Source: Sphingomonas phyllosphaerae (lineage in GTDB: Bacteria; Pseudomonadota; Alphaproteobacteria; Sphingomonadales; Sphingomonadaceae). Taken from it: a DNA stretch of 64,000 nucleotides. Numbering within the stretch: the stretch's first letter is position 1; each line of letters starts with the position of its first letter. A program made the translations under genes and the position numbers. The notes below the pieces were generated by a model. The model was not told the DNA's origin. It worked only from the letters and a program-made list of their open reading frames with translations, and did not search any database. Location of the stretch: contig NZ_JAPYKH010000009.1 of NCBI RefSeq assembly GCF_029623345.1, forward strand, positions 102,250 through 166,249, read 5' to 3'. Shown piece by piece: positions 35,114 to 44,837 of the stretch.

Positions 35114-35626
35114 CTACGGCAGTTCGTGTATCGTCACCTCTAGCGTTCCCGACCCGCTAAGTCCAGTTATCTCCCCCTCGATGCGCCCAAGACGCACCAA
35201 GCCCGGAGAATGATGGCCTTCTTTATAGAAGATCGCGAGATTGCCCCAGGGCGCGTAGAACGTGACGTCTCCCCTGACGGGCGTGATTGCCGCGGCCGCC
35301 CCGTCCGGCGTAAGCTTGCGCGGCAAGTCACCGACCTTCTCCGTGCTGGCATAATCCTTCAGCGTCAGCTTCAGAGGCAATTGGGCACGAAAGTCTCGCG
35401 CCGATGGGCTATTGGCCAAGCGAACCTGCCAGCGTTGTGCCCCGCTTACGATCTCAATCATCGGCGTGCTCTGCGTACTCGTAATCCCTGGAGTATGGGA
35501 TGGGGCTGTCGCGGTGGGTTGCCGCGACGACCCTGCCTGCCCGCAACTCGCCAGCGCGACCGATGCCACCGCCAAGGCGGTCGGCATCAACTCAATGTTC
35601 CCGGTCGACACCGATCGCGCTCGCAT
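35114..35626 (-). CDS. Probable lipoprotein with cyclophilin-like fold
   Basis: About 170 residues. A hydrophobic N-terminus ends in a lipobox-like ALASCGQ, implying a lipoprotein. The C-terminal about 115 residues (IEIVSGAQRWQVRLANSPSA...LPLKLTLKDYASTEKVGDLP...GDVTFYAPWGNLAIFYKEG) match the cyclophilin-like domain found fused to or next to flavin and NAD(P)H-dependent reductases. The ATG at 35626 begins 2 bp after the SDR stop, suggesting coupling; ATG 35587 is an alternative. Role unknown. Confidence 0.75.
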   Translation of the reverse strand: MRARSVSTGNIELMPTALAVASVALASCGQAGSSRQPTATAPSHTPGITSTQSTPMIEIVSGAQRWQVRLANSPSARDFRAQLPLKLTLKDYASTEKVGDLPRKLTPDGAAAAITPVRGDVTFYAPWGNLAIFYKEGHHSPGLVRLGRIEGEITGLSGSGTLEVTIHELP

Positions 35627-35628
35627 GA

Positions 35629-36387
35629 TCAGAGGGACCAACCGCCGTCGACGACGATCGCCGAGCCGGTGACGAACCCGCCCATATCCGATGACATCCA
35701 AAGGACCGCCTCGGCGATCTCCTCGGGCTTGCCGAGCCGGCCGACCGGCTCAAGATCGATCGCCTTCTGGATGTCGCCATCCGTGAAGCGGTCCATCATG
35801 GGCGTCTCGATATTGCCCGGCAGGACCGCATTCACCCGGATGTTCTGCTTGGCGTAATCGAGCGCGGCCGACTTGGTGAGGCCGATGATCGCGTGCTTTG
35901 ACGCCGCGTAGGCGGCGCCACCAGGAACACCCTTGATCCCGGCGCCTGAGGACGTGTTGACCACCACGCCGCTGCCCTGCGCCACCATCTGCGCGAGCTC
36001 ATGCTTCATGCAGACGAACGTGCCGCGCAGGTTGATGTCGAGGATGCGATCCCACTCCTCCAGCGGGATCTCCGCGACCGGGAACGCCTTGTTCTCGACA
36101 CCCGCGTTATTGAAGGCCACATCGAGGCGGCCGAATGTGTCGACGACCTTCTTGACCGCCGCTTCGACGTCTTCCGGCTTCGAGATGTCGGCTGCGATCG
36201 TCAGCACCTCGCCGCTCCCGGCGTTGCGCACGGCAGCTTCGACCTCCTGGAGAGCATCGACGGTGCGATCGAGAATCGCGACCTTCGCACCTTCCGCCGC
36301 GAAAGCGACTGCCGCGGCGCGACCGATGCCGCTCGCGGCGCCGGTGACGAAAGCAACTTTATTAGTGAAGCGTGCAGCGTTCGGCAT
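35629..36387 (-). CDS. Short-chain dehydrogenase/reductase
   Basis: This 252-residue classical SDR shows [42 protein letters not shown] (Ser), YAASK and [17 protein letters not shown] suggests NAD binding. Start ATG 36387 follows CCAAAGGACAACTC. It resembles 21194-21961 and 19303-20055. It precedes the cyclophilin-like lipoprotein gene by 2 bp and diverges from the RibD-like gene. Confidence 0.93.
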   Translation of the reverse strand: MPNAARFTNKVAFVTGAASGIGRAAAVAFAAEGAKVAILDRTVDALQEVEAAVRNAGSGEVLTIAADISKPEDVEAAVKKVVDTFGRLDVAFNNAGVENKAFPVAEIPLEEWDRILDINLRGTFVCMKHELAQMVAQGSGVVVNTSSGAGIKGVPGGAAYAASKHAIIGLTKSAALDYAKQNIRVNAVLPGNIETPMMDRFTDGDIQKAIDLEPVGRLGKPEEIAEAVLWMSSDMGGFVTGSAIVVDGGWSL

Positions 36388-36565
36388 GAGTTGTCCTTTG
36401 GATGAATGGACCGGCGTCCGCCTGTTGCGGTGCCGAGAGGAGCAAAGAACGGCTGCCTCTCGCCATGCTTCCATGACTCGTTCTCAACGTAGCGTTGCGA
36501 ATGCATCATGCCGCGAGAGCTCGGATGGTGAGTTATCTGGTCAAGCGAAGACGCGAGGATTATCA

Positions 36566-37267
36566 ATGCGACCACGGATTACCTGCCACATGGCGAGCAG
36601 CCTTGATGGCCGTATCTTGCCCGAACGCTGGTCGCCTCGCGATGCCCATTCCCACGAAGCCTATGATCGGATTCACGACCGGCTTGGCGGCGGGTCATGG
36701 ATCGTCGGGCGCGTCACGGCGCAGGAGTTTGCCACAGGCGAAGCCTATCCCCCACAAACGGACCTGAGTTTTCCGCGCGAGGCGTGGCTGCCTCAACCTG
36801 ACGCATCCGCCTACGCCGTTGTCGCAGACGCCCACGGCAAGATCGCCTGGGGTCGCGCCGATATAGGCGGCGATCCGATAGTCGTTCTGCTGACGGAGCA
36901 GGTATCCGACGCTCACCTTGCGGGCCTGCGCGGCGATGGCGTCGGCTATCTTTTCGCCGGGGTCGACGAGTTGATGTTCGAGCAGGCGATCGCGACGCTC
37001 GGCGATCTGCTTGGTATCGACCACCTTCTCCTGGAGGGCGGCGGACATATCAATGGCGCGTTCCTACAAGCCGGGCTGATCGATGCGATCAGCCTGATGA
37101 TCGTCCCGGCTGTAGACGGCAGCGCGGGTGCGCCGGCGGTCTTCGATGGTCCCGAGCGGCCTGGCTCAGACCTCCTTCCGCTCACCCGTCTGACGCTCGA
37201 AGAGCAGGTAATTCTTGACGGCGGTATCGTGTGGCTGCGCTACCGGGTCCATTACCCGGAAAGCTGA
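36566..37267 (+). CDS. RibD C-terminal/dihydrofolate reductase-fold protein
   Basis: This 233-residue protein has the RibD_C fold: RPRITCHMASSLDGRI at the N-terminus, WIVGRVTAQEF, and DHLLLEGGGHINGAFLQAGLIDAISL, which are the motifs of 5-amino-6-ribosylamino-uracil-phosphate reductase-like enzymes. Stand-alone members are NADPH reductases often found in redox or drug-related contexts and need not be part of riboflavin synthesis. GCGAGGATTATCA precedes the ATG. The longer frame upstream overlaps the SDR in antisense and is rejected. Confidence 0.88.
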   Translation: MRPRITCHMASSLDGRILPERWSPRDAHSHEAYDRIHDRLGGGSWIVGRVTAQEFATGEAYPPQTDLSFPREAWLPQPDASAYAVVADAHGKIAWGRADIGGDPIVVLLTEQVSDAHLAGLRGDGVGYLFAGVDELMFEQAIATLGDLLGIDHLLLEGGGHINGAFLQAGLIDAISLMIVPAVDGSAGAPAVFDGPERPGSDLLPLTRLTLEEQVILDGGIVWLRYRVHYPES

Positions 37268-37467
37268 CGTGACGCTGCTGTGTTGAGCAACGCTCACTGC
37301 TGCATGGACCTGCGACCGGATTGTTGCTGCAGCGGCCGGGGCATAGATCCACCGAGTACGCGGCCCGTCCTCCCCCGACACCGGGCCGCGCGCGCCCGAA
37401 CCTCGCGCTTGTGTTCCCCCTCACATGCCAGGTTCGGGCGCCCCCGAGACAACAGGAAAAGACGATC

Positions 37468-38679
37468 ATGGTGAGCCTCGCCGCCACGGCATCGACCGGT
37501 CTAGCCGGCCACGACGACAAACCGGCACGCTGGGGTGCTGTCTACGCGATGGCGCTATGCACGTTCGTGCTGATCGCATCCGAGTTCATGCCCGTCAGTC
37601 TGCTGAGCCCGATTGCCCAGACCCTGGCGCTGACCGAGGGGCAAGCCGGTCAGGCCATCGCCATCTCGGGTGTGTTCGCGGTCGTCACCAGCCTGTCGCT
37701 CACCACTGTCCTGGGCACGCTGGATCGACGTCTGGCCCTTCTCGGATTGACCGCGTTGCTGGTCGTCTCCGGCGCGATCGTGGCCTTCGCACCGAACTAC
37801 GCCATCCTGATGGGCGGGCGGGCGCTACTTGGGGTCGCGATCGGCGGTTTCTGGTCGATGTCGACGTCGGTGGTCATGCGGCTGGTCCCGGAGCAGTCGG
37901 TTGCCAAGGCGCTTGCGATCGTGAACGGCGGCAATGCTCTCGCGACGGTGATCGCGGCGCCGCTAGGCAGTTTTATGGGGGGGCTGATCGGGTGGCGTGG
38001 CGCCTTCTTCTGCGTCGTGCCCGTCGCCGTTGCCGCGATCGTCTGGCAGGCAATAAGCCTGCCCGCCCTTGTGGTGACGACCAAGGGTAGCGCCCGCGGC
38101 ATGTTCGCGCTTCTTAAGCGTCCTGCGGTCCTTCTCGGGCTTATTACCGTGGCCTTACTCTTCGTCGGCCAGTTCGCGCTCTTCACCTATCTTCGTCCCT
38201 TCCTCGAGCAGGTGACGCATGTCAGCGTCTCGATGCTTTCTGGGCTGCTGCTGGTAATCGGCGTCGCTGGCTTCATTGGCACCCTGGTGATCGGGCGTGT
38301 CATCGAAACGGGCCTCAACCGTACGCTGATCGCTATCCCTGCGATCATGGCGGCGGTCGCCGTCTCGTTGGCACTTTTCGGCGGTTCGACGGCTACGGTT
38401 GCCCTGCTACTCGGCATTTGGGGTTTCGTGGGTACTGCGGCACCGGTGGCTTGGTGGACCTGGCTTGCCCGCACCGTTCCGGGTGACGCGGAAGCTGGTG
38501 GCGGGCTGATGGTCGCTATCGTGCAGCTCGCGATCACGCTTGGAGCCACAGGGGGCGGCATCGTGTTCGATGCTGCGGGCCCCGCGCCTGAGTTCCTGGC
38601 GAGTGCCGGGCTCCTCGTACTTGCCACCCTGTCGGCCTTGGCGGTCGCGCGGCTCGACAAACGGATGGGGATCATCTGA
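37468..38679 (+). CDS. MFS efflux transporter (arabinose/drug exporter type)
   Basis: This 403-residue protein has 12 hydrophobic helices. WGAVYAMALCTFVLIASEFMP and SLLSPIAQTLALTEGQAGQA match the DHA1 sugar-efflux/AraJ-YdhP group; GGRALLGVAIGGFWSMSTSVV is the helix 4-5 motif. ATG 37468 follows ACAGGAAAAGACGATC. It sits 200 bp after the RibD-like gene and 4 bp before xdhC. Substrate unknown. Confidence 0.9.
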   Translation: MVSLAATASTGLAGHDDKPARWGAVYAMALCTFVLIASEFMPVSLLSPIAQTLALTEGQAGQAIAISGVFAVVTSLSLTTVLGTLDRRLALLGLTALLVVSGAIVAFAPNYAILMGGRALLGVAIGGFWSMSTSVVMRLVPEQSVAKALAIVNGGNALATVIAAPLGSFMGGLIGWRGAFFCVVPVAVAAIVWQAISLPALVVTTKGSARGMFALLKRPAVLLGLITVALLFVGQFALFTYLRPFLEQVTHVSVSMLSGLLLVIGVAGFIGTLVIGRVIETGLNRTLIAIPAIMAAVAVSLALFGGSTATVALLLGIWGFVGTAAPVAWWTWLARTVPGDAEAGGGLMVAIVQLAITLGATGGGIVFDAAGPAPEFLASAGLLVLATLSALAVARLDKRMGII

Positions 38680-38683
38680 GCCC

Positions 38684-39703
38684 ATGAAGCAGGCACTGCC
38701 TATCCTTCGCTTTCTAGCGGATCGATCCGCTCGCGGCGAAGGCACCGTGCTGGTGACGCTGACCGACGTCACCGGTAGCGCCGCCCGGGCACCCGGTGAG
38801 CATATGGCAGTTGCGGAAGACGGCACTGCGGTCGGCTCCTTTTCAGGCGGGTGCGTCGAGGCAGCGGTTATCGCCGAGGCGCTGGATGTGCTTTCCGCTC
38901 GACAGGGACGGCTAGTGCGCTTCGGTGCCGGTTCGCGCTACATCGACATCCGGCTGCCCTGCGGGGGCGGCATCGACCTTCTGTTCACCCCCGTGCCCAC
39001 CATCGACCAGCTAACAGCGGCTATCGCGATGCTGGAGACGCGCCGGCCGGTGACGCTTCGATTGACCGAGAGCGGCGCCTTCGTCGCTGCGCCGGCAGCT
39101 CGAATGGACGAGGCTGGATGGATCGGTGGTGAATTCCGTATCCGGCATGACCCGGACCTGCGTGTCGCCATCCTCGGGCACGGTGCCGAGCCGATGGCGC
39201 TTCACGACGCCGCGGCGGCCTATGGCGCACAAACCCTCATTCTGACCCCACAGAGCAGTCTCGTCGATGAAGCGAGCAGCCGTGGCATTGAAGCGCACCT
39301 TTTGCGCACTCTCGGCCGCTCCGAGCATCTGACGATCGATCGTTGGACGGCAGTCGTGACGCTGTTTCACGACCATGATTGGGAGACCGCACTGCTTCTT
39401 CAGGCGATCGACGGCGAACCCTTCTTTATCGGCGCCATGGGAAGCCGAAAGACCCATGAGGAGCGTCAACGGCGTTTGCTGGCGGCGGGCGGCGAGCGAT
39501 CAGCTGTCGAGCATATCGTTGGCCCTGTAGGTCTTCTTGCAGCGTCACGTGACCCCCGCACACTTGCTCTCTCGGTCATGGCGCAAGTTGTCCAAGCCTA
39601 TGAGCAGGCTGCTGCAACCCGGCAAGTCGGGTGGTCAGTGAGTGGAGTGCACCGTTTCATTGAGCGTCAGTCAGCGCGCGATTGCGAACCGCGCGCGTTA
39701 TAA
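38684..39703 (+). CDS. XdhC/CoxI-family molybdenum cofactor insertion factor (PaoD-like)
   Basis: This 339-residue protein has the N-terminal XdhC domain (EGTVLVTLTDVTGSAARAPGE; SFSGGCVEAAV, with the conserved Cys that holds the cofactor) and a C-terminal Rossmann domain (FFIGAMGSRKTHEERQRRLL; GPVGLLAASRDPRTLALSVM, slightly changed from the usual GLDIGA). Such proteins bind, sulfurate and insert molybdopterin cofactor into xanthine oxidase-family enzymes. It lies just upstream of the three oxidase subunits; in E. coli paoABCD the homologue is last. Confidence 0.9.
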   Translation: MKQALPILRFLADRSARGEGTVLVTLTDVTGSAARAPGEHMAVAEDGTAVGSFSGGCVEAAVIAEALDVLSARQGRLVRFGAGSRYIDIRLPCGGGIDLLFTPVPTIDQLTAAIAMLETRRPVTLRLTESGAFVAAPAARMDEAGWIGGEFRIRHDPDLRVAILGHGAEPMALHDAAAAYGAQTLILTPQSSLVDEASSRGIEAHLLRTLGRSEHLTIDRWTAVVTLFHDHDWETALLLQAIDGEPFFIGAMGSRKTHEERQRRLLAAGGERSAVEHIVGPVGLLAASRDPRTLALSVMAQVVQAYEQAAATRQVGWSVSGVHRFIERQSARDCEPRAL

Positions 39704-39790
39704 CAGCTGCGCGGCGTTGCCGCTGGCCGAACGACGGCCGCTGGCTGAACAATAGTCCGGGGATGCTCCGGGCAGGAAGGACACATACCC

Positions 39791-40429
39791 ATGCCGGAGA
39801 CCTCCGAACTGGAGCTATCGCGCCGCGGCGTGCTGACCGCTGGCGCTGCCACCGCAGCGCTTGTCGCCGCTCCTGTATCCGCTGCGCCAATGGCCATCGC
39901 CCCCTCCCCGCCCACGCCCGCAATGCAGGTTCGTTTCAAGGTGAACGGCGAGCGGCGCGAGCTGTCGCTGGATCCGCGCACGACACTCTTGGATGCGCTG
40001 CGCGAGCATCTGCATCTCACCGGCACCAAGAAGGGGTGCGACCATGGCCAGTGCGGTGCCTGCACCGTCATGGTGGACGGTGTTCGCATCAATTCGTGCC
40101 TCAGCCTGGCGGTGATGCATGAGGGCGACGAGATCACGACGATCGAGGGCCTGGGCACGCCGGACAAGCTGCATCCGATGCAGGCGGCGTTCGTGAAGCA
40201 TGACGGGTATCAGTGCGGCTACTGCACGCCCGGTCAGATCTGCTCCGCAGTCGCGGTGCTCGACGAGATCAAGCGCGGTGTCCCCAGCCACGTCCAGGGC
40301 GACCTGACCGCGAAGCCGACCGCGACGAACGTCGAAATGCGCGAGCGCATGAGCGGCAACATCTGCCGCTGCGGTGCCTATTCGAACATCGCTGAAGCCA
40401 TGGCCGAAGTCGCGGGAGCAAAGGCATGA
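39791..40429 (+). CDS. paoA: Periplasmic aldehyde oxidase Fe-S subunit (PaoA/YagT-like)
   Basis: This 212-residue protein has a Tat signal ([22 protein letters not shown]), a plant-type 2Fe-2S domain ([22 protein letters not shown]) and the helical second 2Fe-2S domain ([26 protein letters not shown]). This is the layout of PaoA, which carries the heterotrimer to the periplasm. It passes electrons from the molybdopterin subunit to FAD. Its stop overlaps the FAD subunit start by 4 bp. Confidence 0.94.
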   Translation: MPETSELELSRRGVLTAGAATAALVAAPVSAAPMAIAPSPPTPAMQVRFKVNGERRELSLDPRTTLLDALREHLHLTGTKKGCDHGQCGACTVMVDGVRINSCLSLAVMHEGDEITTIEGLGTPDKLHPMQAAFVKHDGYQCGYCTPGQICSAVAVLDEIKRGVPSHVQGDLTAKPTATNVEMRERMSGNICRCGAYSNIAEAMAEVAGAKA

Positions 40430-41376
40430 GAGCTTTCACCTACGAGCGCGCCAAGGATGCGAGCGCAGCGGCACGCGCCGTCACCGCGAATCCGGCCGCC
40501 AAGTTCATCGCGGGCGGCACGAACCTGCTCGATCTCATGAAGATCGAGGTGGAAACGCCAACGCATCTGGTCGACGTACAGGATCTCGGCTTCGACAAGA
40601 TCGAGGCAACGCGGGAAGGCGGCCTGCGCATCGGTGCGCTGGTCACCAATACCAATCTGGCGGCCGAGGAGCGCGTCCGCCGCGATTATGGCGTGCTGAC
40701 CCGTGCGATCGTCGCGGGCGCGTCAGGCCAGCTGCGCAACAAGGCGTCGACCGCGGGCAACCTGCTCCAGCGGACGCGCTGCCCGTATTTTTACGACACC
40801 AACATGGCGTGCAACAAGCGCAAGCCGGGGTCGGGTTGTGCCGCTATCGGCGGATATTCACGCCAGCTCGGCGTCATTGGCGTCAGCGACAGCTGCATCG
40901 CAACGTTCCCGGGCGACATGGCCGTCGCCATGCGTGTGCTGGACGCGGTCGTCGAGACCGTCGATGCAACCGGTCAGCGCCGTTCGATCCCGATTGCCGA
41001 TTTCCATCGGCTGTGGGGTGACAAGCCTGAGCAGGACACCGTGCTGAAGCAGGGTGAGCTGATCACCGCGGTTACGTTGCCGAAGCCGCTGGGCGGCAAG
41101 CATTTCTACGAGAAGGTGCGCGATCGCGCCTCGTACGCCTATGCACTCGTATCCGTCGCCGCGGTGATCCAGCCCGACGGCACCGGACGCGTCGCCTTTG
41201 GTGGCGTCGCCCCCCGCCCCTGGCGTGTCGAAGCGGCCGATGCCCTACTACCGCGCGGCGCCGCTGCGGTGACGGCGCGCGCGTTCCAGGGCGCAACGCC
41301 GACAAAGGACAACGCATTCAAGCTGCCGCTCGCCACACGCGCGCTCGCCTCCGTCCTCGCCGAAGCGAAGGCATAA
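40426..41376 (+). CDS. paoB: Aldehyde oxidase FAD-binding subunit (PaoB/YagS-like)
   Basis: This 316-residue protein has the FAD-binding motifs [15 protein letters not shown] and [38 protein letters not shown] followed by SGCAAIGG is the cysteine-rich insertion that holds an extra 4Fe-4S cluster in PaoB. No signal peptide is present; it would travel with the Tat-bearing subunit. It starts at ATG 40426 inside the previous stop and the molybdopterin subunit begins 4 bp after it. Confidence 0.94.
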   Translation: MRAFTYERAKDASAAARAVTANPAAKFIAGGTNLLDLMKIEVETPTHLVDVQDLGFDKIEATREGGLRIGALVTNTNLAAEERVRRDYGVLTRAIVAGASGQLRNKASTAGNLLQRTRCPYFYDTNMACNKRKPGSGCAAIGGYSRQLGVIGVSDSCIATFPGDMAVAMRVLDAVVETVDATGQRRSIPIADFHRLWGDKPEQDTVLKQGELITAVTLPKPLGGKHFYEKVRDRASYAYALVSVAAVIQPDGTGRVAFGGVAPRPWRVEAADALLPRGAAAVTARAFQGATPTKDNAFKLPLATRALASVLAEAKA

Positions 41377-41380
41377 TCCC

Positions 41381-43588
41381 ATGAAGTTTGAAACGCCCGC
41401 TACAACCAACCCGGTCGATCGCATGAAGGTCGTCGGACAGGCCAGAAGCCGGATTGATGGCCCGCTCAAGACAACCGGCACGGCGCCGTATGCCTATGAG
41501 CATCATCGTGAGATCGAGAACGTTGCCTATGGCTATGTCGTGGGCGCCGCGATCGCCAAAGGGCGCATAAACGCCGTCGACACAGCAAGCGCCAAGGCAG
41601 CGCCCGGTGTCGTCGCGGTCGTGACTTCGGGCGACGTGGGCAAGCTCGGCAAGGGTAAGTACAACACCGTCAAGCTGCTGGCCGGCCCGGATGTCGACCA
41701 TTACCATCAGGCGGTCGCCGTCGTCGTCGCAGAGACGTTCGAGCAGGCACGGGCCGCTGCCGCACTGGTGCGGGTCGACTATGTGCGGACCAACGGCCGG
41801 TTCGATCTCGATGCGGCCCTGAAGACAGCGCCCCTGACCGATGCGGACAAACCCGGCAAGGGTGAGGACCGCGTCGGCAAGTTCGAAACGGCTTTCGCAT
41901 CGGCAGCGGTGAAGCTCGACGCCGAATATACGACGCCGGATCACAGCCATGCGATGATGGAACCGTTCGCATCGATCGCGGCATGGGATGGCGATGCGCT
42001 GACGGTTTGGACGTCGAACCAGATGATCGACTGGGGCCGCACCGATCTTGCCACGACGCTCAACATGCCCAAGGAGAAGGTCACCTTCCTGTCGCCGTAC
42101 ATCGGCGGTGGCTTTGGCGGGAAGCTCTTCCTGCGAAGCGATGCGGTGCTGGCAGCACTCGGTGCAAAGGCAGCCGGTCGTCCGGTCAAGGTCGCCATGA
42201 GCCGGCCTTTCATGGCGAACAACACGACGCACCGTCCTGCCACCCGTCAGCGTATCCGGATTGGTACGACCAAGGATGGCACGATTACCGCGATCGCCCA
42301 CCAGAGCGGTTCGGGTGACCAACCCAATGGCAGCCCGGAGGCTGCCGTTCTTCAGACGAACCTGCTCTACGCCGGTGCCAATCGCCTGACGTCGATGCGG
42401 TTGGCAGTGCTCGATTTGCCGGAAGGCAATGCGATGCGAGCACCGGGCGAGGCCCCGGGCCTGATGGCGCTCGAGGTTGCGATGGACGAGATGGCGGAGA
42501 AGCTCGGCATGGATCCGATCGCCTTCCGCGTGAAGAACGACACGCAGGTCGATCCGAAGGACCCCAAGCGGCGCTTCTCGCAGCGACAGCTGGTTCGATG
42601 CCTGAGCGAGGGCGCGCAGCGTTTCGGCTGGTCGCAGCGCAACGCGACCCCGGCACAGGTGCGTGACGGACGTTGGCTCGTCGGGATGGGGGTCGCCTCG
42701 GCATTCCGCAACCACATGAACATGCCGTCGGGCGCGCGCGTGCGGCTGGGCACGGATGGCGTTGTGACGGTGGAGACCGACATGACCGACATCGGAACCG
42801 GCAGCTACACCATCATAGCGCAGACAGCCGCGGAAATGATGGGGGTGCCGGCCGATAGCGTGATCGTGAAGCTCGGCAACTCCACGTTCCCGGTGTCCGC
42901 CGGTTCGGGCGGCCAGTTCGGTGCCGCGAACTCCACCGCAGGCGTCTATGCCGCCTGCGTGAAGCTGCGCGACGCAGTGGCACAACGGCTTGGCTACAAT
43001 TCGGCAGATGCCGTGTTCGACAGCGGCAGGGTCACCAGCGGCAACCGGTCGGCCGCATTGCGACAGGCGGCGTCTGCGGGCGAACTGGCCGCGGAAGACA
43101 AAGTGGAGTTCGGCGACCTCGACAAGACCTGGCAGCTGTCCACGTTCGGCGCCCATTTCGTGGAGGTCGGGGTCAACATGTACACCGGCGCTACGCGCCT
43201 GCGCCGCATGCTGGCGGTCTGTGCGGCCGGGCGCATCATCAATCCGACGACCGCGCGCAGCCAGGTGATTGGTGCGATGACGATGGGCGTCGGCAGTGCG
43301 TTGATGGAGGAACTGGCCGTCGACAAGCGCTTCGGCTTCTTCGTGAACCACGACCTCGCCAGCTACGAGGTGCCGGTCCACGCCGATATCCCGCACCAGG
43401 AAGTGATCTTCCTCGACGAAGCCGACGACAAGGCCAATCCGATGAAGGCCAAGGGTATCGGCGAACTCGGCCTGTGCGGCGTCGGCGCAGCAGTGGCGAA
43501 CGCCGTCTACAACGCAACCGGCGTTCGTATCCGCGACTACCCCCTCACCCTCGACAAGCATCTAGACCGGCTGCCGGCGGTGGCGTGA
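41381..43588 (+). CDS. paoC: Aldehyde oxidase molybdopterin-binding subunit (PaoC/YagR-like)
   Basis: This 735-residue catalytic subunit of the xanthine oxidase family binds molybdopterin cofactor. GGGFGGK (about 240-247), AMRAPGEAPGLMALEVAMDE, GSYTIIAQTAAEMMG and the catalytic glutamate E695 in AKGIGELGL are visible. Length matches PaoC. It oxidises aldehydes, in the E. coli case aromatic aldehydes, to acids in the periplasm. It completes a compact A-B-C operon. Confidence 0.95.
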   Translation: MKFETPATTNPVDRMKVVGQARSRIDGPLKTTGTAPYAYEHHREIENVAYGYVVGAAIAKGRINAVDTASAKAAPGVVAVVTSGDVGKLGKGKYNTVKLLAGPDVDHYHQAVAVVVAETFEQARAAAALVRVDYVRTNGRFDLDAALKTAPLTDADKPGKGEDRVGKFETAFASAAVKLDAEYTTPDHSHAMMEPFASIAAWDGDALTVWTSNQMIDWGRTDLATTLNMPKEKVTFLSPYIGGGFGGKLFLRSDAVLAALGAKAAGRPVKVAMSRPFMANNTTHRPATRQRIRIGTTKDGTITAIAHQSGSGDQPNGSPEAAVLQTNLLYAGANRLTSMRLAVLDLPEGNAMRAPGEAPGLMALEVAMDEMAEKLGMDPIAFRVKNDTQVDPKDPKRRFSQRQLVRCLSEGAQRFGWSQRNATPAQVRDGRWLVGMGVASAFRNHMNMPSGARVRLGTDGVVTVETDMTDIGTGSYTIIAQTAAEMMGVPADSVIVKLGNSTFPVSAGSGGQFGAANSTAGVYAACVKLRDAVAQRLGYNSADAVFDSGRVTSGNRSAALRQAASAGELAAEDKVEFGDLDKTWQLSTFGAHFVEVGVNMYTGATRLRRMLAVCAAGRIINPTTARSQVIGAMTMGVGSALMEELAVDKRFGFFVNHDLASYEVPVHADIPHQEVIFLDEADDKANPMKAKGIGELGLCGVGAAVANAVYNATGVRIRDYPLTLDKHLDRLPAVA

Positions 43589-43622
43589 GCCACGCCGCGC
43601 CCGGGGCGAATGGAGAATGACG

Positions 43623-44231
43623 ATGACACCCGACACCACCGCCCTGTTGCTGATCGAGTACCAGAATGACTTCGTGAGCGAAGGCGGCGCCCAGCATGAC
43701 GCGGTGAAGGCCGTGATGGCCGATACCGGCATGCTGGCGCACAGCCGCGCCGTCGTGGAACAGGCGCGCGCCCGCGGTGTGACAGTGATGCACGCGCCAA
43801 TCAGCTTTGCCGCAGGCTACCCCGAAATGCCGGCGGATCCTTATGGGATTCTCGCCGGCATCAAGCAGGCGCAGGCCTTTCAGAAAGGGAGCTGGGGCGC
43901 AGCGATCGCCGATGCCATGGCGCCGGTCGATGGCGACATCGTGATCGAGGGCAAACGCGGTCTCGATTGCTTCGCCAGCACCAATATCGATTTTATCCTG
44001 CGTCAGCGCGGCATGACCGATCTCGCCATCGCAGGTTTCCTGACCAACTGCTGCGTCGAGTCGACCATGCGCTCCGCGTATGAGCGTGGGTTCGGCGTCG
44101 TGACGCTAACCGACTGCACCGCGACCCTCAGCGCTGCAGAGCAGCAAGCGGCGGTCACGCAGAACTTCCCGATGTTCTCCCGTCCGATGACCCACGACGC
44201 TTTCCTTGCCGCGCTGGAGGGCGGCGCATGA
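43623..44231 (+). CDS. Isochorismatase-family cysteine hydrolase
   Basis: This 202-residue hydrolase has LLLIEYQNDFVSEGG (Glu in the usual Asp place), VIEGKRGLDCFAST with the catalytic Lys, and IAGFLTNCCVESTMRSAYERGF with the nucleophilic Cys, then VVTLTDCTATLS. Unlike the member at 23189-23758 it keeps Lys and Cys. ATG 43623 has GGAG 7 nt upstream; an ATG two codons earlier is too close. It follows paoC by 34 bp and may hydrolyse an amide or isochorismate-like substrate. Confidence 0.9.
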   Translation: MTPDTTALLLIEYQNDFVSEGGAQHDAVKAVMADTGMLAHSRAVVEQARARGVTVMHAPISFAAGYPEMPADPYGILAGIKQAQAFQKGSWGAAIADAMAPVDGDIVIEGKRGLDCFASTNIDFILRQRGMTDLAIAGFLTNCCVESTMRSAYERGFGVVTLTDCTATLSAAEQQAAVTQNFPMFSRPMTHDAFLAALEGGA

Positions 44232-44338
44232 CGTGCGACACGTCGACGGTTCAGCTCAGGCGGGGCTCGGCTGCCCGGCTGTAAATCCTCCTCGCTTGCG
44301 GCGACCATTCTGCGGCCAAGAACAACAAGGAACCTAGA

Positions 44339-44749
44339 ATGACCGAGATCAATCGCAAGGCCGACCAGAAGACGGTCGATGGACCCGCCGAGAACTTCAC
44401 GGGCAAAACCACGGTGACGATGCTCTTCCAGCGCGAAGAACCCTCGCGCGTCTCGGGTGCCCGCGTTCATTTCGAGCCAGGGGCCCGCACCGCATGGCAC
44501 ACGCATCCGCTCGGCCAGACGCTGATCGTCACCGAGGGCGTGGGCTGGACGCAGGTGGAGGGTGGCCCCGTTCTCGAGTTCCATGCCGGCGACGTCCTGC
44601 TCTGCCCTGCCAAGGAGAAGCACTGGCACGGCGCCACGCCGACCCAGGGGATGACCCACATCGCCGTTCAGGAAAGTGAAAATGGGTCGCCGGTGACGTG
44701 GATGGAGAAGGTCTCCGACGACGATTACCTGAAGGGTCCGGGTCGCTGA
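44339..44749 (+). CDS. Cupin-domain protein
   Basis: This 136-residue single cupin has metal ligands in [20 protein letters not shown] and [14 protein letters not shown]. It lacks a signal peptide, unlike its paralogue at 22648-23148. The conserved GQTLxVTEGxGW block identifies the common (R)-mandelonitrile lyase-like/YhhW-unrelated cupin group often seen next to CMD and AKR genes. Function unknown. It stands between the isochorismatase-like gene and the second molybdopterin subunit. Confidence 0.88.
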   Translation: MTEINRKADQKTVDGPAENFTGKTTVTMLFQREEPSRVSGARVHFEPGARTAWHTHPLGQTLIVTEGVGWTQVEGGPVLEFHAGDVLLCPAKEKHWHGATPTQGMTHIAVQESENGSPVTWMEKVSDDDYLKGPGR

Positions 44750-44837
44750 TCGAGCGTGTTTACGTGCTTCGTGCCCCGCGGCGCGACGGCAACGATGCCC
44801 CGCTTGCTAGCCAGGCGGCTGCGCGGAGGGAGAAGCC

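Noticed and set aside
41318..43561. Very long minus-strand open frame antisense to paoC
   Set aside because: Its translation is rich in His/Arg/Gly without family motifs, as expected for the antisense of a GC-rich gene; the plus-strand gene is certain. The same holds for the antisense frame at 44760-46223.
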